Assembly: GCA_000403315.2 (NCBI GenBank)
Contig: KE159636.1
Location: 120,544 to 184,543 of the forward strand
Direction of reading: 5' to 3'
Origin: Lachnospiraceae bacterium A2
GTDB lineage: Bacteria; Bacillota; Clostridia; Lachnospirales; Lachnospiraceae
Length of the DNA stretch: 64,000 nucleotides
Position numbers and translations under genes: made by a program. Under the pieces are notes generated by a model. That model ran no database searches, was not told where the DNA came from, and worked only from the letters and a program-made list of their open reading frames with translations. The stretch's first letter is position 1, and every line of letters begins with the position of its first letter. Positions 44,110 to 53,097 of this stretch are shown here, in pieces.

Positions 44110-44236
44110 ACAAATTTTGGCTTTTTAGTAAAAATTGGTTGGAATTGCGCGTTTGGCCGTGGTAAAATGAATTTATATGCAAAGTATGTTACCAAAAAAC
44201 AAGGCTACCATGGAACGAAAGGGATGTGTGATTACA

Positions 44237-45031
44237 ATGGGATTCAACTATAACTTAACAGCAGCCCAAATCCTGCAGGAATTAGGGTATAAAGACCCTG
44301 TTGCCAAAGAAGCCCTGATACAACAGCAGCAGGAAAAAAATATCAGGCTGCCTTCCGTGCTTTTTGAGTTTTTATGCCTGGCGTCGGATTGCCCGCTGCT
44401 TGCTACGGCAGATATTGGGACGGAAAGCCAGGCCCCGTTTTCTACCCTGTATGAAGAAATCCAGGAGATGATAGACGAGGACCAGGAGTATTGGGAAGAA
44501 CATCCGGACGATCCGGATAACAGCGAATATTACCAATATTATAAGCTGCCAAGGGAGCAATGGGAAAGCCGTGTCCCGGACTACCTGCTGATTGGCAGCG
44601 ATTACGGCGCAGGCGTGGTGTCGTTTGGCATACGCCTGTCAGATTTGGACCAGGATGACCCGCCGGTGTATATGAACCATGAGTGCGATGCCATTGCAGA
44701 CTGGAAACTTTGGAGCAAGAGCCTTTCCGGGTATTTGATGATGGCTCTTTGCGATGCCTTATGCTGCGGGGAATATAAAACAGCGGCCAGGGCGCTTGAG
44801 GAACAGGGTTGGGCGGCTTCCAAGCTGACCCGGGAGGATTTTACCCGCCTGATACCAGATCCGTCCGCCATGCTGAAGGAATTATCGCTGTATGGGACGG
44901 AAAGTGTATGCGGCTGCGCTTATGACGGGGAGCGGAAAATTCTGGTTGCCGTTAGGGCTGACAGGAAAAATGAAGGTTATTTTTACGGCATGGAATACCG
45001 GAAGCAAAATGGGGAAACTCAAAATGTATAA
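44237..45031 (+). CDS. SMI1/KNR4 (SUKH)-like protein
   Basis: A protein of about 264 residues. Features of the SUKH fold are the LPSVLFEFLCLASD entry, an acidic EDQEYWEEHPDDPDN loop, and the core DYLLIGSDYGAGVVSFGIRL, where many members have LLxIGxDGxGD. SUKH proteins are often immunity proteins against secreted nuclease toxins, but no toxin gene is adjacent. The start is uncertain: ATG 44237 has its AAAGGGA 12 bases away, and ATGs at 44177 and 44210 are in frame with weaker ribosome sites. Confidence 0.7.
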   Translation: MGFNYNLTAAQILQELGYKDPVAKEALIQQQQEKNIRLPSVLFEFLCLASDCPLLATADIGTESQAPFSTLYEEIQEMIDEDQEYWEEHPDDPDNSEYYQYYKLPREQWESRVPDYLLIGSDYGAGVVSFGIRLSDLDQDDPPVYMNHECDAIADWKLWSKSLSGYLMMALCDALCCGEYKTAARALEEQGWAASKLTREDFTRLIPDPSAMLKELSLYGTESVCGCAYDGERKILVAVRADRKNEGYFYGMEYRKQNGETQNV

Positions 45032-45118
45032 AACATTGCATAATAGGGAAAATGGTATTATAATAGTACGCGTGCGCTGCTTTGGCAGCAGAAACCAAAA
45101 CATAAGGAGGTAAGAGAA

Positions 45119-45319
45119 ATGGCCCAAGTAACAAAAGAAACCATGATTGGAGAACTGCTCCAGATTGACGAAAATGTTGCACCGCTTTTACTGGAAATCG
45201 GGATGCACTGCCTTGGCTGCCCATCTTCCCAGATGGAAACCATTGCAGAAGCAGCTATGGTGCATGGGATTGAGCCAGATGCATTGGTAAATAAAATTAA
45301 TGAGTTTCTGGCAAAATAA
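45119..45319 (+). CDS. DUF1858-type small protein
   Basis: A 66-residue protein with ETMIGELLQIDENVAPLLLE and GMHCLGCPSSQMETIAEA. This is the small domain with a CxGC motif found alone or at the N-terminus of ScdA/RIC-like and hybrid-cluster-linked proteins. A role in iron-sulfur or redox metabolism is likely but unproven. AAGGAGG precedes the ATG. The gene stands alone. Confidence 0.88.
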   Translation: MAQVTKETMIGELLQIDENVAPLLLEIGMHCLGCPSSQMETIAEAAMVHGIEPDALVNKINEFLAK

Positions 45320-46307
45320 GTTGCCGCTATGCCATACCTTACTGGCAGCAGGGCGGCTGCCTTTGAAGGCTGCTTTATAGTGGATTAATTTAGAAAGGAC
45401 GGGGCAATCAGCTATGGTGCAAATGTAACATAGGCTGATACCCCGGTTTCTTTTGTCCGTTTGGAATTATAGTTCGTGGATAAGAATTCCCTTCTTACCA
45501 AAATAAAATGTCCTCTGCAATTCCTCCTTTTATCCTCCAAAAACCTTGAAGTTATTCTGTGATGTAATAAATGATTCAGCAGTCCATGGCTGCCAGTTCT
45601 GGAGCAGCAAGTACGGGCTGCGTCCATATGGATGGCGTTCGTTTACAGTTTCTGGTGGTATGCCCATATAGCGCGGCGGGATATAGCTGCCGGATATGGG
45701 GCAAGTTGGTTTATAGTTGCCATTGGTTTCCCTGCCTTCCATCCGGGGATTCCAACATCTTTTTTCTTCTCCCAAAATGCGGGGCAGCTAAGCCCCGGCA
45801 CTGCCAGCACAGTTTCATTTTTTATTTTTGGGGAATGCCCTGGATGGGGCGGCGGGGACAGGCCTTTTCGAAAGGATGCTATGCAAAGGCACCGGATAGA
45901 GATGTGCACGGTGCATATGTCTGAAAACAGGCGGATTGTGTAAAATTTCCATTTAAGTATAAAACATACAGATGATTGCTTTGTTTCCGGGTTAATTTTT
46001 AGCGGATTTCCACATACTATATATCTATGGAACATGATGTGTAGAAACAGAAAATACATTTGCAGTTATAGATAAGCTTGAAATGTGTCTGGTGAAAAGG
46101 CCTGGGCAGCCGAAGGCAGCGTCTTGCGCCTGCCGTAAGGCTTTGGGAGCTGCGTCCTGAAAGCGCGCAGCCTGCCATGCTCCTTTCTGCCTGAATCAAA
46201 CGGGCATCTCCTGTTACTTATAGCATACAAATACTGGTAAATGCAAGCTGTTTCGGCAAAAATTTAGAAAATTAATACTTTTTTTAGAAAATCCGGGGGC
46301 GTATGGC
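45320..46307. other. Long intergenic stretch, no convincing gene
   Basis: About 1 kb between DUF1858 and mecA. The start holds GGCAGC/GCTGCC inverted repeats that may end the previous transcript. The only reading frame with protein-like composition is the small minus-strand one listed separately. A hairpin GGGGC/GCCCC lies near 45780. From 46200 the DNA is AT-rich and leads into the mecA promoter. I see no structured RNA or mobile element. Confidence 0.5.
45530..45742 (-). CDS. Possible small Pro/Tyr/Asn-rich protein
   Basis: A 70-residue frame from an ATG at 45742, rich in Pro, Tyr, Asn and Gly (PISGSYIPPRYMGIPPETV), ending NNFKVFGG. The ribosome site is weak. The composition recalls small spore-coat-associated proteins, but no motif proves it. 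It may be a chance frame. Confidence 0.25.
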   Translation of the reverse strand: MEGRETNGNYKPTCPISGSYIPPRYMGIPPETVNERHPYGRSPYLLLQNWQPWTAESFITSQNNFKVFGG

Positions 46308-46337
46308 TTGACGAAATGCAAGAATATGTAATATACT
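46308..46337 (+). promoter_or_regulatory. Probable promoter of mecA
   Basis: TTGACG (46308-46313), 18 bases, TATACT (46332-46337), about 125 bases before the mecA ATG. Confidence 0.55.
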
Positions 46338-46462
46338 TTGAGTACTATAAACAGGCAAGTTTTCGACAATCCTGGTTATGGCGTTTTAGCTTTGTTGGTT
46401 TTGTATTAATATATATTTTATGGAATTCCTGATGGTGCATTTTAGGAAAAGGAAGTGGTCAT

Positions 46463-47254
46463 ATGAAAATTGAAAAAGTGAATGAGAACCAAATCCGCTG
46501 TACCCTCACCCGTGAGGATTTGGCGGACCGGCAGCTCAAGTTAAGTGAACTGGCATATGGGACCGAGAAGGCGAAACTGCTGTTCCGCGATATGATGCAG
46601 CAGGCAGCATATGAATGTGGGTTTGAGGCGGAGGATATTCCCCTGATGATTGAGGCGATCCCCCTGTCACCAGATACAATTATTTTGATTATTACGAAGG
46701 TAGAATACCCGGAGGAACTGGATACGCGCTTTTCCCAGTTTGCTCCCGGCGACCCGGAGGAGGAAGCCCGGGAAGATTACATGGGGGAGGACAGCGATAA
46801 GGTATTCGAAGCAGCAGGGGCTGACGATATCCTGGACCTGGTGCGCAGGCTGCAGGAGCAAAGCAGGACGGCGGAAGGTAAGGAGCAGGCGGATAACTAT
46901 ATTTCTTTAGGAAAGATTTCGGAAAAGAAGCATAAGAAAAAAGAGGAACCTCTTGTAGTAGATATTACCAAACTGTTCGTGTTTGATGAACTGGACGAGG
47001 TGAACCGGCTGGCGCGGGTACTTAAGGGCTTTTACAACGGCTGCAACGTGCTCTATAAGAATAAGCTGAACCGGAAATATTACTTAGTAATCAGCAAGAG
47101 CCACCATACTCCGGAGGAGTTTAACAAGGTTTGCAATATTTTGTCAGAATATGCGCACCAGGAAAAATATTCCACGGCAATCCGGGCGTATTTTGACGAA
47201 CATTACGAGCTGATTCTGAAAGAGGATGCATTACAGATTTTAAGTAAAATATGA
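46463..47254 (+). CDS. mecA: Adaptor protein MecA
   Basis: A 263-residue adaptor that delivers substrates to the ClpC/ClpP protease. It has the MecA N-terminal domain MKIEKVNENQIRCTLTREDL (1-20), an acidic, poorly conserved linker (about 105-170) and a C-terminal ClpC-binding domain with DITKLFVFDELDEVNRLARVL and SKLYKNKLNRKYYLV-like strands. AAAAGGAAG lies ahead of the ATG. It is followed by a GGGGCTG/CAGCCCC hairpin with TTTTG (about 47261-47352), a likely terminator. Confidence 0.94.
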   Translation: MKIEKVNENQIRCTLTREDLADRQLKLSELAYGTEKAKLLFRDMMQQAAYECGFEAEDIPLMIEAIPLSPDTIILIITKVEYPEELDTRFSQFAPGDPEEEAREDYMGEDSDKVFEAAGADDILDLVRRLQEQSRTAEGKEQADNYISLGKISEKKHKKKEEPLVVDITKLFVFDELDEVNRLARVLKGFYNGCNVLYKNKLNRKYYLVISKSHHTPEEFNKVCNILSEYAHQEKYSTAIRAYFDEHYELILKEDALQILSKI

Positions 47255-47372
47255 GAACAGGGGGCTGTTACATTCAGGGTTTAACTACAGGATATGGCAT
47301 AGGGTAGGCAGGCAATCCATATCTTGTATCTTCTTTGGATGTGGCAGCCCCTTTTGTACGTAGGAGGATGAA

Positions 47373-49637
47373 ATGTCAGGAAGGGACAAGCAGTTCCCGG
47401 ATCGCGGGGATGCTGGATGGGAGATAGATGACGGGCCTTTTGTAGCAGGCCCGGGACAAGATGAGCCGGATTTCCATGGAGGATATGGCTGGGGAATGGA
47501 CGGCGTAAACGGGGCTGGCTGGGAGCCAAACATGGACGGCTATGGGCAGGCGCAGAATGGAATGGAAGGCTACGGCCAGGGGGAACCGGCTGGCTGGGGC
47601 AGCGGAATGGAAGGCTACGGCCAGGGGGAGCCCTCTGGATGGGATACAGGCATGGAGGGTTATGGCATGGACCTGGACGGTTATAGTGAGGAAGGCCTTG
47701 CGGATGTGGACCTGGAAGGGGATCTCCCTGCCAGGGGAAAAGGCAAAGGCCGAAGCCCCCAGGGACGGGCTTCTGGCAGGCGGAAAAGCCGGGGGAATGG
47801 GCAAAGGCCGCCTAGAAGGCCGGCAGGGAAAGACGGCAATGGCGGCCCTTCCAGGCCAAAAAGGGCCCAGGGCCGGAACGGAAGGGGCAAAAGGAGGCCC
47901 CAAAGGGACAGCCGCACGCCGGTTGCCGCAGCAGTTATCTTTATTGCCGCGGTCTTGCTGATTGCCCTGCTCAGCGCAGTCATTAAGAAATACAGCCCCA
48001 GCAAGGAGCGGGCTGACCTGAACGAATATTACAATGTCCACAGCCCGGAGGATATTGCGGTCCTTTTGGACGGCCAGCTTCTGGAAGAAACAGCGAAGTA
48101 TTGGGATGGGCATGTGTATATGGACTATAAGCTGGTGCAGCAGTATTTAAACCAACGTTTTTACTGGGATTCCAATGAAAATATCCTGCGGTATGTCACC
48201 GATTCTGACGTAGTTTCTGCCAGCGCAGGCAGCAGGGATTACACAGTGACAAAGAAAACGGAGCACACCGACTACACCATAGTGAAAGTGGACGGGGAAC
48301 AAATGTATCTGGCGTTAGATTTTGTCCAGAACTATACAAATATTGATTTTACCGTGCACCAGGCCCCCAACCGGGTGAAAATCACTTCTGTTTGGGGTAA
48401 GGTTTCAACAGCAGAGGTGCGCAAAGATACCCAAATCCGTATCAAAGGCGGCATTAAGAGCCCAATTGCAGCAGATTTGGAAAAAGGGGCGGAAGTCACC
48501 ATTTTGGATGCCGGGGAAGACTGGAGCAGGGTATGCACAGAGGATGGCATGATAGGCTGGCTGCAGAATAAACGGCTGGGGGAACCGGCTTCAAAAACTA
48601 TTTCAAGGGAATTTGAAGAACCAAAGTTTTCCCATTTATTGAAGGATGGGCCAGTAAGCCTTGGGTGGCATCAGGTGACGACACAGGAGGCAAACGGCAG
48701 GATTTCCGATATCCTCCAGAGCACCAAGGGCGTAAATGTCATTTCACCCACATGGTTTTACTTAAATGACAATGACGGGAATATTTTCTCCCTTGCCAGC
48801 AGGGAATACGTCAACTACTGCCACCAGAACAATGTGGATGTCTGGGCTTTAGTCAGCAACCTGGAGAACCCGGAAGCAGACAGTACGTATGTGCTGACCC
48901 ATACGTCAGCAAGGGATTATCTGGCGAACCAGATTATTGCTGCGGCCATTGAATATGACCTGGATGGGATTAATCTGGATTTCGAGGCCCTAAGCGGCGA
49001 GGTAGGGGATTCCTACATCCAGTTTGTGCGGGAGCTTTCCCTGAAATGCAAGAATAACAATCTGGTGCTTTCCGTGGACAATTATGTGCCGTCCAGCTAC
49101 ACGGCTTTTTACAACCGGGCGGAACAGGCAGTGTTTGCCGATTATGTAATTATCATGGGTTATGACGAGCATTACAGCGGCTCCGAGGATATCGGGTCTG
49201 TGGCTTCCATCGGCTTTGTCCGGGAAGGGGTCGAGAACACCTTAAAGGAAGTCCCGCCGGAACAGACGATTTTGGCTATGCCATTCTACACCAGGGTCTG
49301 GGAACTGACACCCAAGGATGGGGCCGGGGAGGATGTGGAATCTGCCGCGGAAGATTACCTGCCCTACACGTTTACCTGCACGGAGGAAGGTATGCAGACC
49401 GTGGAAAACCGTTATACGGAAAATGGCGCCCAGGCGGTATGGTCGGAGGAGGATGGGCAGTATATTGCTGAATATGAGAAGGATGGGAAAACCTACAAAA
49501 TGTGGGTGGAAAATGAAAAATCCCTGGAGGAAAAGCTGAAAGTCATGAAACAGAATAACCTTGCAGGGGCTGCATACTGGAAGCTGGGGCTGGAGAGGGC
49601 TTCGGCATGGGATACCATTATCAAGTATGTGAACTGA
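47373..49637 (+). CDS. Membrane-anchored GH18 family protein with SH3 domain
   Basis: A 754-residue protein. Residues 1-180 are cytoplasmic and of low complexity: Gly/Tyr/Met-rich repeats (GYGQGEP units) and then a basic Arg/Gly/Pro stretch. One transmembrane helix lies at about 187-206. Outside come a copper-amine-oxidase-like repeat region (about 225-335), an SH3-like domain (about 345-395) and a GH18 barrel with the catalytic DGINLDFE (Glu near 538). Relatives (YaaH/SleL-like) act on peptidoglycan N-acetylglucosamine, often in spores. The long disordered cytoplasmic tail is unusual. AGGAGG precedes the ATG. Confidence 0.88.
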   Translation: MSGRDKQFPDRGDAGWEIDDGPFVAGPGQDEPDFHGGYGWGMDGVNGAGWEPNMDGYGQAQNGMEGYGQGEPAGWGSGMEGYGQGEPSGWDTGMEGYGMDLDGYSEEGLADVDLEGDLPARGKGKGRSPQGRASGRRKSRGNGQRPPRRPAGKDGNGGPSRPKRAQGRNGRGKRRPQRDSRTPVAAAVIFIAAVLLIALLSAVIKKYSPSKERADLNEYYNVHSPEDIAVLLDGQLLEETAKYWDGHVYMDYKLVQQYLNQRFYWDSNENILRYVTDSDVVSASAGSRDYTVTKKTEHTDYTIVKVDGEQMYLALDFVQNYTNIDFTVHQAPNRVKITSVWGKVSTAEVRKDTQIRIKGGIKSPIAADLEKGAEVTILDAGEDWSRVCTEDGMIGWLQNKRLGEPASKTISREFEEPKFSHLLKDGPVSLGWHQVTTQEANGRISDILQSTKGVNVISPTWFYLNDNDGNIFSLASREYVNYCHQNNVDVWALVSNLENPEADSTYVLTHTSARDYLANQIIAAAIEYDLDGINLDFEALSGEVGDSYIQFVRELSLKCKNNNLVLSVDNYVPSSYTAFYNRAEQAVFADYVIIMGYDEHYSGSEDIGSVASIGFVREGVENTLKEVPPEQTILAMPFYTRVWELTPKDGAGEDVESAAEDYLPYTFTCTEEGMQTVENRYTENGAQAVWSEEDGQYIAEYEKDGKTYKMWVENEKSLEEKLKVMKQNNLAGAAYWKLGLERASAWDTIIKYVN

Positions 49638-49703
49638 TGTGCAGCGCTGCCAGGAAACGCGGCACATTATAAAATATAGAGAAAATAGGAGGAGGGTTTA
49701 TCA

Positions 49704-51866
49704 TTGAAAGAACATACGACAGGGAGGGTGACAATACCTACAGACGTGGATGTAGTGCCTGAAACGCTGGAACTTGTAAAACGCTGGGGGGCGGATGCAA
49801 TCCGGGATTGCGACGGGACAGACTATCCAGAAGAATTGAAGGACGTGGAAGCAAAAGTTTATTCCACATATTATACCACGAGAAAAGACAACGAATGGGC
49901 GAAAGCCAATCCAGATGAAATACAGCAGATGTACATTATGACGCCCTTTTATACAGCAGTTGGGGAGGAATTGTCCATCTGCCTTATGGACCATCTTTAC
50001 CCGGATATGCTAAAGGTAAATGACAAGGATGACATTACAAGATGGTGGGAAGTCATTGACCGTACCACAGGGGAGCCAGTGCCGGCGTCCCGGTGGGGGT
50101 ACGAAGCCGTAACAGGGGAAGTGACAATCCATGGCGCAAAGGAATTCCATGATTACACAGTAAGTTTCCTTGCTTACATTATGTGGGACCCGGTGCATAT
50201 GTATAATGCAGTGACAAATGGCTGGACAAACTTTGAGAAGCAGATTACCTTTGACGTGCGCCAGCCAAAGACAAAGGAATTTTCCATGGAGCGCCTGAGG
50301 AAATACATCAAGGACAATCCGCATATTGACGTGATCCGCTATACCACATTTTTCCATCAGTTCACCTTGATTTTTGATGAACTGGCAAGGGAAAAGTATG
50401 TAGACTGGTATGGGTATTCCGCGTCGGTAAGCCCTTATATCCTGGAGCAGTTTGAAAAGGAAGCGGGCTATCCGTTCCGTCCCGAATTTATTATTGACCA
50501 GGGCTATATGAACAATATTTACCGCATCCCCAGCAAGGAATTCCGGGATTTCCAGAAGTTCCAGCAGAGGGAAGTGGCTAAGCTTGCCAAAGAAATGGTG
50601 GATATTACCCATGAGTGCGGCAAGGAAGCCATGATGTTCTTAGGGGACCACTGGATTGGCACAGAGCCGTTCCTGGACGAGTTCCGTTCGATTGGCCTGG
50701 ACGCTGTAGTAGGAAGCGTTGGGAACGGAAGTACCCTCCGGTTAATCAGTGACATTGAAGGGGTAACTTATACTGAAGGAAGGCTCCTGCCGTATTTCTT
50801 CCCGGATGTGTTCCATGAGGGGGGCGACCCGGTGAAAGAAGCGAAAATGAACTGGGTAACGGCAAGGCGCGCAATTTTGCGAAAGCCCATTGACCGTATC
50901 GGGTATGGCGGATATCTGAAGCTTGCAATGGAATTCCCGGAATTTATTGATTATGTGGAGAGCGTATGCGAGGAATTCCGGGTGCTTTATGAAAATATCA
51001 AAGGCACAACCCCTTATTGCATCAAGAAAGTGGCTGTGCTGAATAGCTGGGGGAAAATGCGGGCATGGGGGAACCATATGGTGCACCACGCCATTTACTA
51101 TAAGCAGAATTACTCCTATGCAGGAGTGATTGAAGCGTTGAGCGGCGCGCCCTTCGACGTGCAGTTCATAAGCTTTGACGATATCAGGGAGGATCCGGCT
51201 GCCCTGGACGGGATTGATGTACTGCTCAATGTGGGCGGGGCAGATACGGCATTTTCTGGGGGCGCAAACTGGGCGGATGAGAAAATCATCACGGCAGTGA
51301 AACGGTTTATATACAATGGCGGCGGCTTTATCGGCATTGGGGAGCCTTCCGCCTACCAGCATGAAGGGCATTTTTTCCAGCTTGCAACCACCATGGGCGT
51401 GGAAAAAGAAACCGGCTTCACGCTGAACGTGGATAAATATAACTGGGAGGAGCATGGACACTTTATCAAAGAGGACTGCACCAAGGAAATTGATTTCGGG
51501 GAAGGCCAGAAAAATATCTATGCCCTAGAGGGGGCAAAGATTCTGGTGCATCATGATAAGGAAGTCCAGATGGCTGTCAACGAATTTGGGAAAGGACGCT
51601 GCGTGTATATCAGCGGGCTTCCGTATAGCTTTGAAAACAGCCGTATCCTGTACCGTTCCATCCTTTGGTCTGCCCATGAGGAAGGGAACCTGTACCAGTG
51701 GTTCAGCACCAACTTCAATGTGGAAGTCCATGCATATGTAAAAAATGGAAAATACTGCGTAGTCAACAATACCTACGAACCGCAGAAAACAACCGTCTAC
51801 AAAGGCGATGGGACAGGCTTTGAGGTGGAACTTGGGGCAAATGAGATTATTTGGTATGAAATTTAA
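49704..51866 (+). CDS. 1,3-beta-galactosyl-N-acetylhexosamine phosphorylase (GH112)
   Basis: A 720-residue cytoplasmic enzyme that splits galacto-N-biose or lacto-N-biose with phosphate to galactose-1-phosphate and GalNAc or GlcNAc, in use of mucin and milk glycans. Family marks are GRVTIPTDVDVVPETLEL, RWGADAIRDCDGT and GDHWIGTEPF with the catalytic Asp near 315. The start is TTG, fixed by AGGAGGG eight bases before it and by family N-termini. It is a single-gene unit, ending at a strong terminator, with no transporter or kinase partner beside it. Confidence 0.95.
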   Translation: MKEHTTGRVTIPTDVDVVPETLELVKRWGADAIRDCDGTDYPEELKDVEAKVYSTYYTTRKDNEWAKANPDEIQQMYIMTPFYTAVGEELSICLMDHLYPDMLKVNDKDDITRWWEVIDRTTGEPVPASRWGYEAVTGEVTIHGAKEFHDYTVSFLAYIMWDPVHMYNAVTNGWTNFEKQITFDVRQPKTKEFSMERLRKYIKDNPHIDVIRYTTFFHQFTLIFDELAREKYVDWYGYSASVSPYILEQFEKEAGYPFRPEFIIDQGYMNNIYRIPSKEFRDFQKFQQREVAKLAKEMVDITHECGKEAMMFLGDHWIGTEPFLDEFRSIGLDAVVGSVGNGSTLRLISDIEGVTYTEGRLLPYFFPDVFHEGGDPVKEAKMNWVTARRAILRKPIDRIGYGGYLKLAMEFPEFIDYVESVCEEFRVLYENIKGTTPYCIKKVAVLNSWGKMRAWGNHMVHHAIYYKQNYSYAGVIEALSGAPFDVQFISFDDIREDPAALDGIDVLLNVGGADTAFSGGANWADEKIITAVKRFIYNGGGFIGIGEPSAYQHEGHFFQLATTMGVEKETGFTLNVDKYNWEEHGHFIKEDCTKEIDFGEGQKNIYALEGAKILVHHDKEVQMAVNEFGKGRCVYISGLPYSFENSRILYRSILWSAHEEGNLYQWFSTNFNVEVHAYVKNGKYCVVNNTYEPQKTTVYKGDGTGFEVELGANEIIWYEI

Positions 51867-51904
51867 CGGATAGAGGAAAACGTAGCCGGCAAAAGTTTGC
51901 ACAG

Positions 51905-51972
51905 GGGCTGCTGTACGAAGGAAATGCAGAATATATTGCATGTGTTCTCCTTGGTGCGGCAGCCCGGTTTTT
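51905..51972 (+). terminator. Terminator of the GH112 gene
   Basis: GGGCTGC (51905-51911) pairs with GCAGCCC (51959-51965) around a partly paired interior (TGCA/TGCA, AAGGA/TCCTT), followed by GGTTTTTG. Confidence 0.75.
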
Positions 51973-51975
51973 GTC

Positions 51976-52122
51976 TTACAGGAAATACTGTGTTACTGTG
52001 AAGTGATAAAGTGCATGGATTTCCTATAAGAGAAAAACAGTTATGCGCAGCTCGCGGAGAGGAAATTTATTGCTGCGCAATCCGCTCGCGCGCGGAGAAT
52101 GCGCTGTGCGCATTCTTTTTTA
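51976..52122. repeat. Composite intergenic repeat, copy 2
   Basis: An outer hairpin of AGGAAAT and ATTTCCT arms encloses GTGTTACTGTGAAGTGATAA; this half is nearly identical to 56108-56161. A GCGCAGC-type arm pair follows, and the end is a separate terminator (52096-52121: AGAATGCGC-tgt-GCGCATTCT then Ts) unlike that of copies 1 and 3. Confidence 0.8.
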
Positions 52123-52169
52123 CGTAGGGCTGCCAGTCACAACAAATAAGCGTCCCGTCACTTCATTCC

Positions 52170-52198
52170 TAAAGTTTTTCCAGAAAGAGTGCCGATAA
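52170..52198 (+). promoter_or_regulatory. Sigma-28 type promoter of the second LytTR/GHKL module
   Basis: TAAAGTTT (52170-52177), 13 bases, GCCGATAA (52191-52198). Both boxes are exact FliA/SigD consensus; only the gap is longer than the classical 11. It lies about 110 bases before the regulator start. Confidence 0.72.
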
Positions 52199-52311
52199 CA
52201 TAAATAGCCGGAAAATGTGCCAGTGGGCTGATTTTCCCAGATGAAATTGTGAGGAAAGGAACGCCGTGCATTGCAGCCTGCGGCGGTGGGGAATCCCAGA
52301 GGTGGACAGCA

Positions 52312-53097
52312 TTGAATATTGCGATTTGTGATGATGAAGGATATGTGCGCGCCTATATACGGGAATTAATCGGGCAGCAGGAGGCAGGCTGTAAGATCAG
52401 TGAGTTTTCATCCGGGCAGGAGCTGCTGGAATCCCAAGGGCTGGGAAATGGGGACAGTGAACCCCCATCTGGCAGCAAGGGGCAGGAAGGCATAGATATC
52501 CTGTTCCTTGACATTTCCATGGCGGGCTTAGGTGGGATGGATGTGGCAAGAAAGCTCAGGAGCCGTGCCGGGGCCGGAGGAGAACCCATTTTGGGCAGCC
52601 TGCCCCTGATTATTTTTGTGTCAGGTTACCCGGAATATGCAGTAGAAGCCTTTTCCGTCCATGCGTTCCAATTCTTGGTAAAACCTATTAGCGAAAAGGA
52701 ATTTCAGGAAGTGTTTGGGCAGGCGGTGCGGGAATACCGCTGTCTGGCAGGGAAAAAGCGTCCTGCCCCAAAGGAACTGCTGGTCCGGGCAGGGAATACC
52801 ACCAGGAAGGTCCTGGCTGGGGACATTTATTATGTGGAGAGCAGCAACCGCAAAGTAATCCTGTGCCTGGGCAATGAGAAAATCACATTTTATGGAAGGA
52901 TTAGCCAACTGGAAAGGGAACTTCAGGAACAATTTTTCCGGGTGCATAAAGGCTATCTGGTAAATATGGAGCATGTGGAGCGGTACAGCCGGACGGAAGT
53001 GTGGATGAAAAATGGCGACCGCGCACTGATTTCAAAGTACAAATACCAGGATTTTGTAAAAGCATACCTGAAATTCATTTCGGAGGGATGCCATTGA
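52312..53097 (+). CDS. LytTR-family response regulator, second module
   Basis: A 261-residue paralogue of the regulator at 41169. The receiver has AICDDEGYV, Asp in ILFLDISMAG and Lys in FLVKPI; an extra Gly/Ser-rich insert lies before the Asp strand (about 45-60). The LytTR domain has IYYVESSNRKVILCL and FFRVHKGYLVNMEHV. I take the TTG at 52312 as start, with GAGGTGG six bases before it, which gives an N-terminus like that of its paralogue. It overlaps the kinase gene by 4 bases. Confidence 0.9.
   Translation: MNIAICDDEGYVRAYIRELIGQQEAGCKISEFSSGQELLESQGLGNGDSEPPSGSKGQEGIDILFLDISMAGLGGMDVARKLRSRAGAGGEPILGSLPLIIFVSGYPEYAVEAFSVHAFQFLVKPISEKEFQEVFGQAVREYRCLAGKKRPAPKELLVRAGNTTRKVLAGDIYYVESSNRKVILCLGNEKITFYGRISQLERELQEQFFRVHKGYLVNMEHVERYSRTEVWMKNGDRALISKYKYQDFVKAYLKFISEGCH

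Noticed and set aside
45632..45943. Plus-strand frames of about 100 codons in the 45.6-45.9 kb gap
   Set aside because: No ribosome sites, improbable composition, and mutually overlapping frames.
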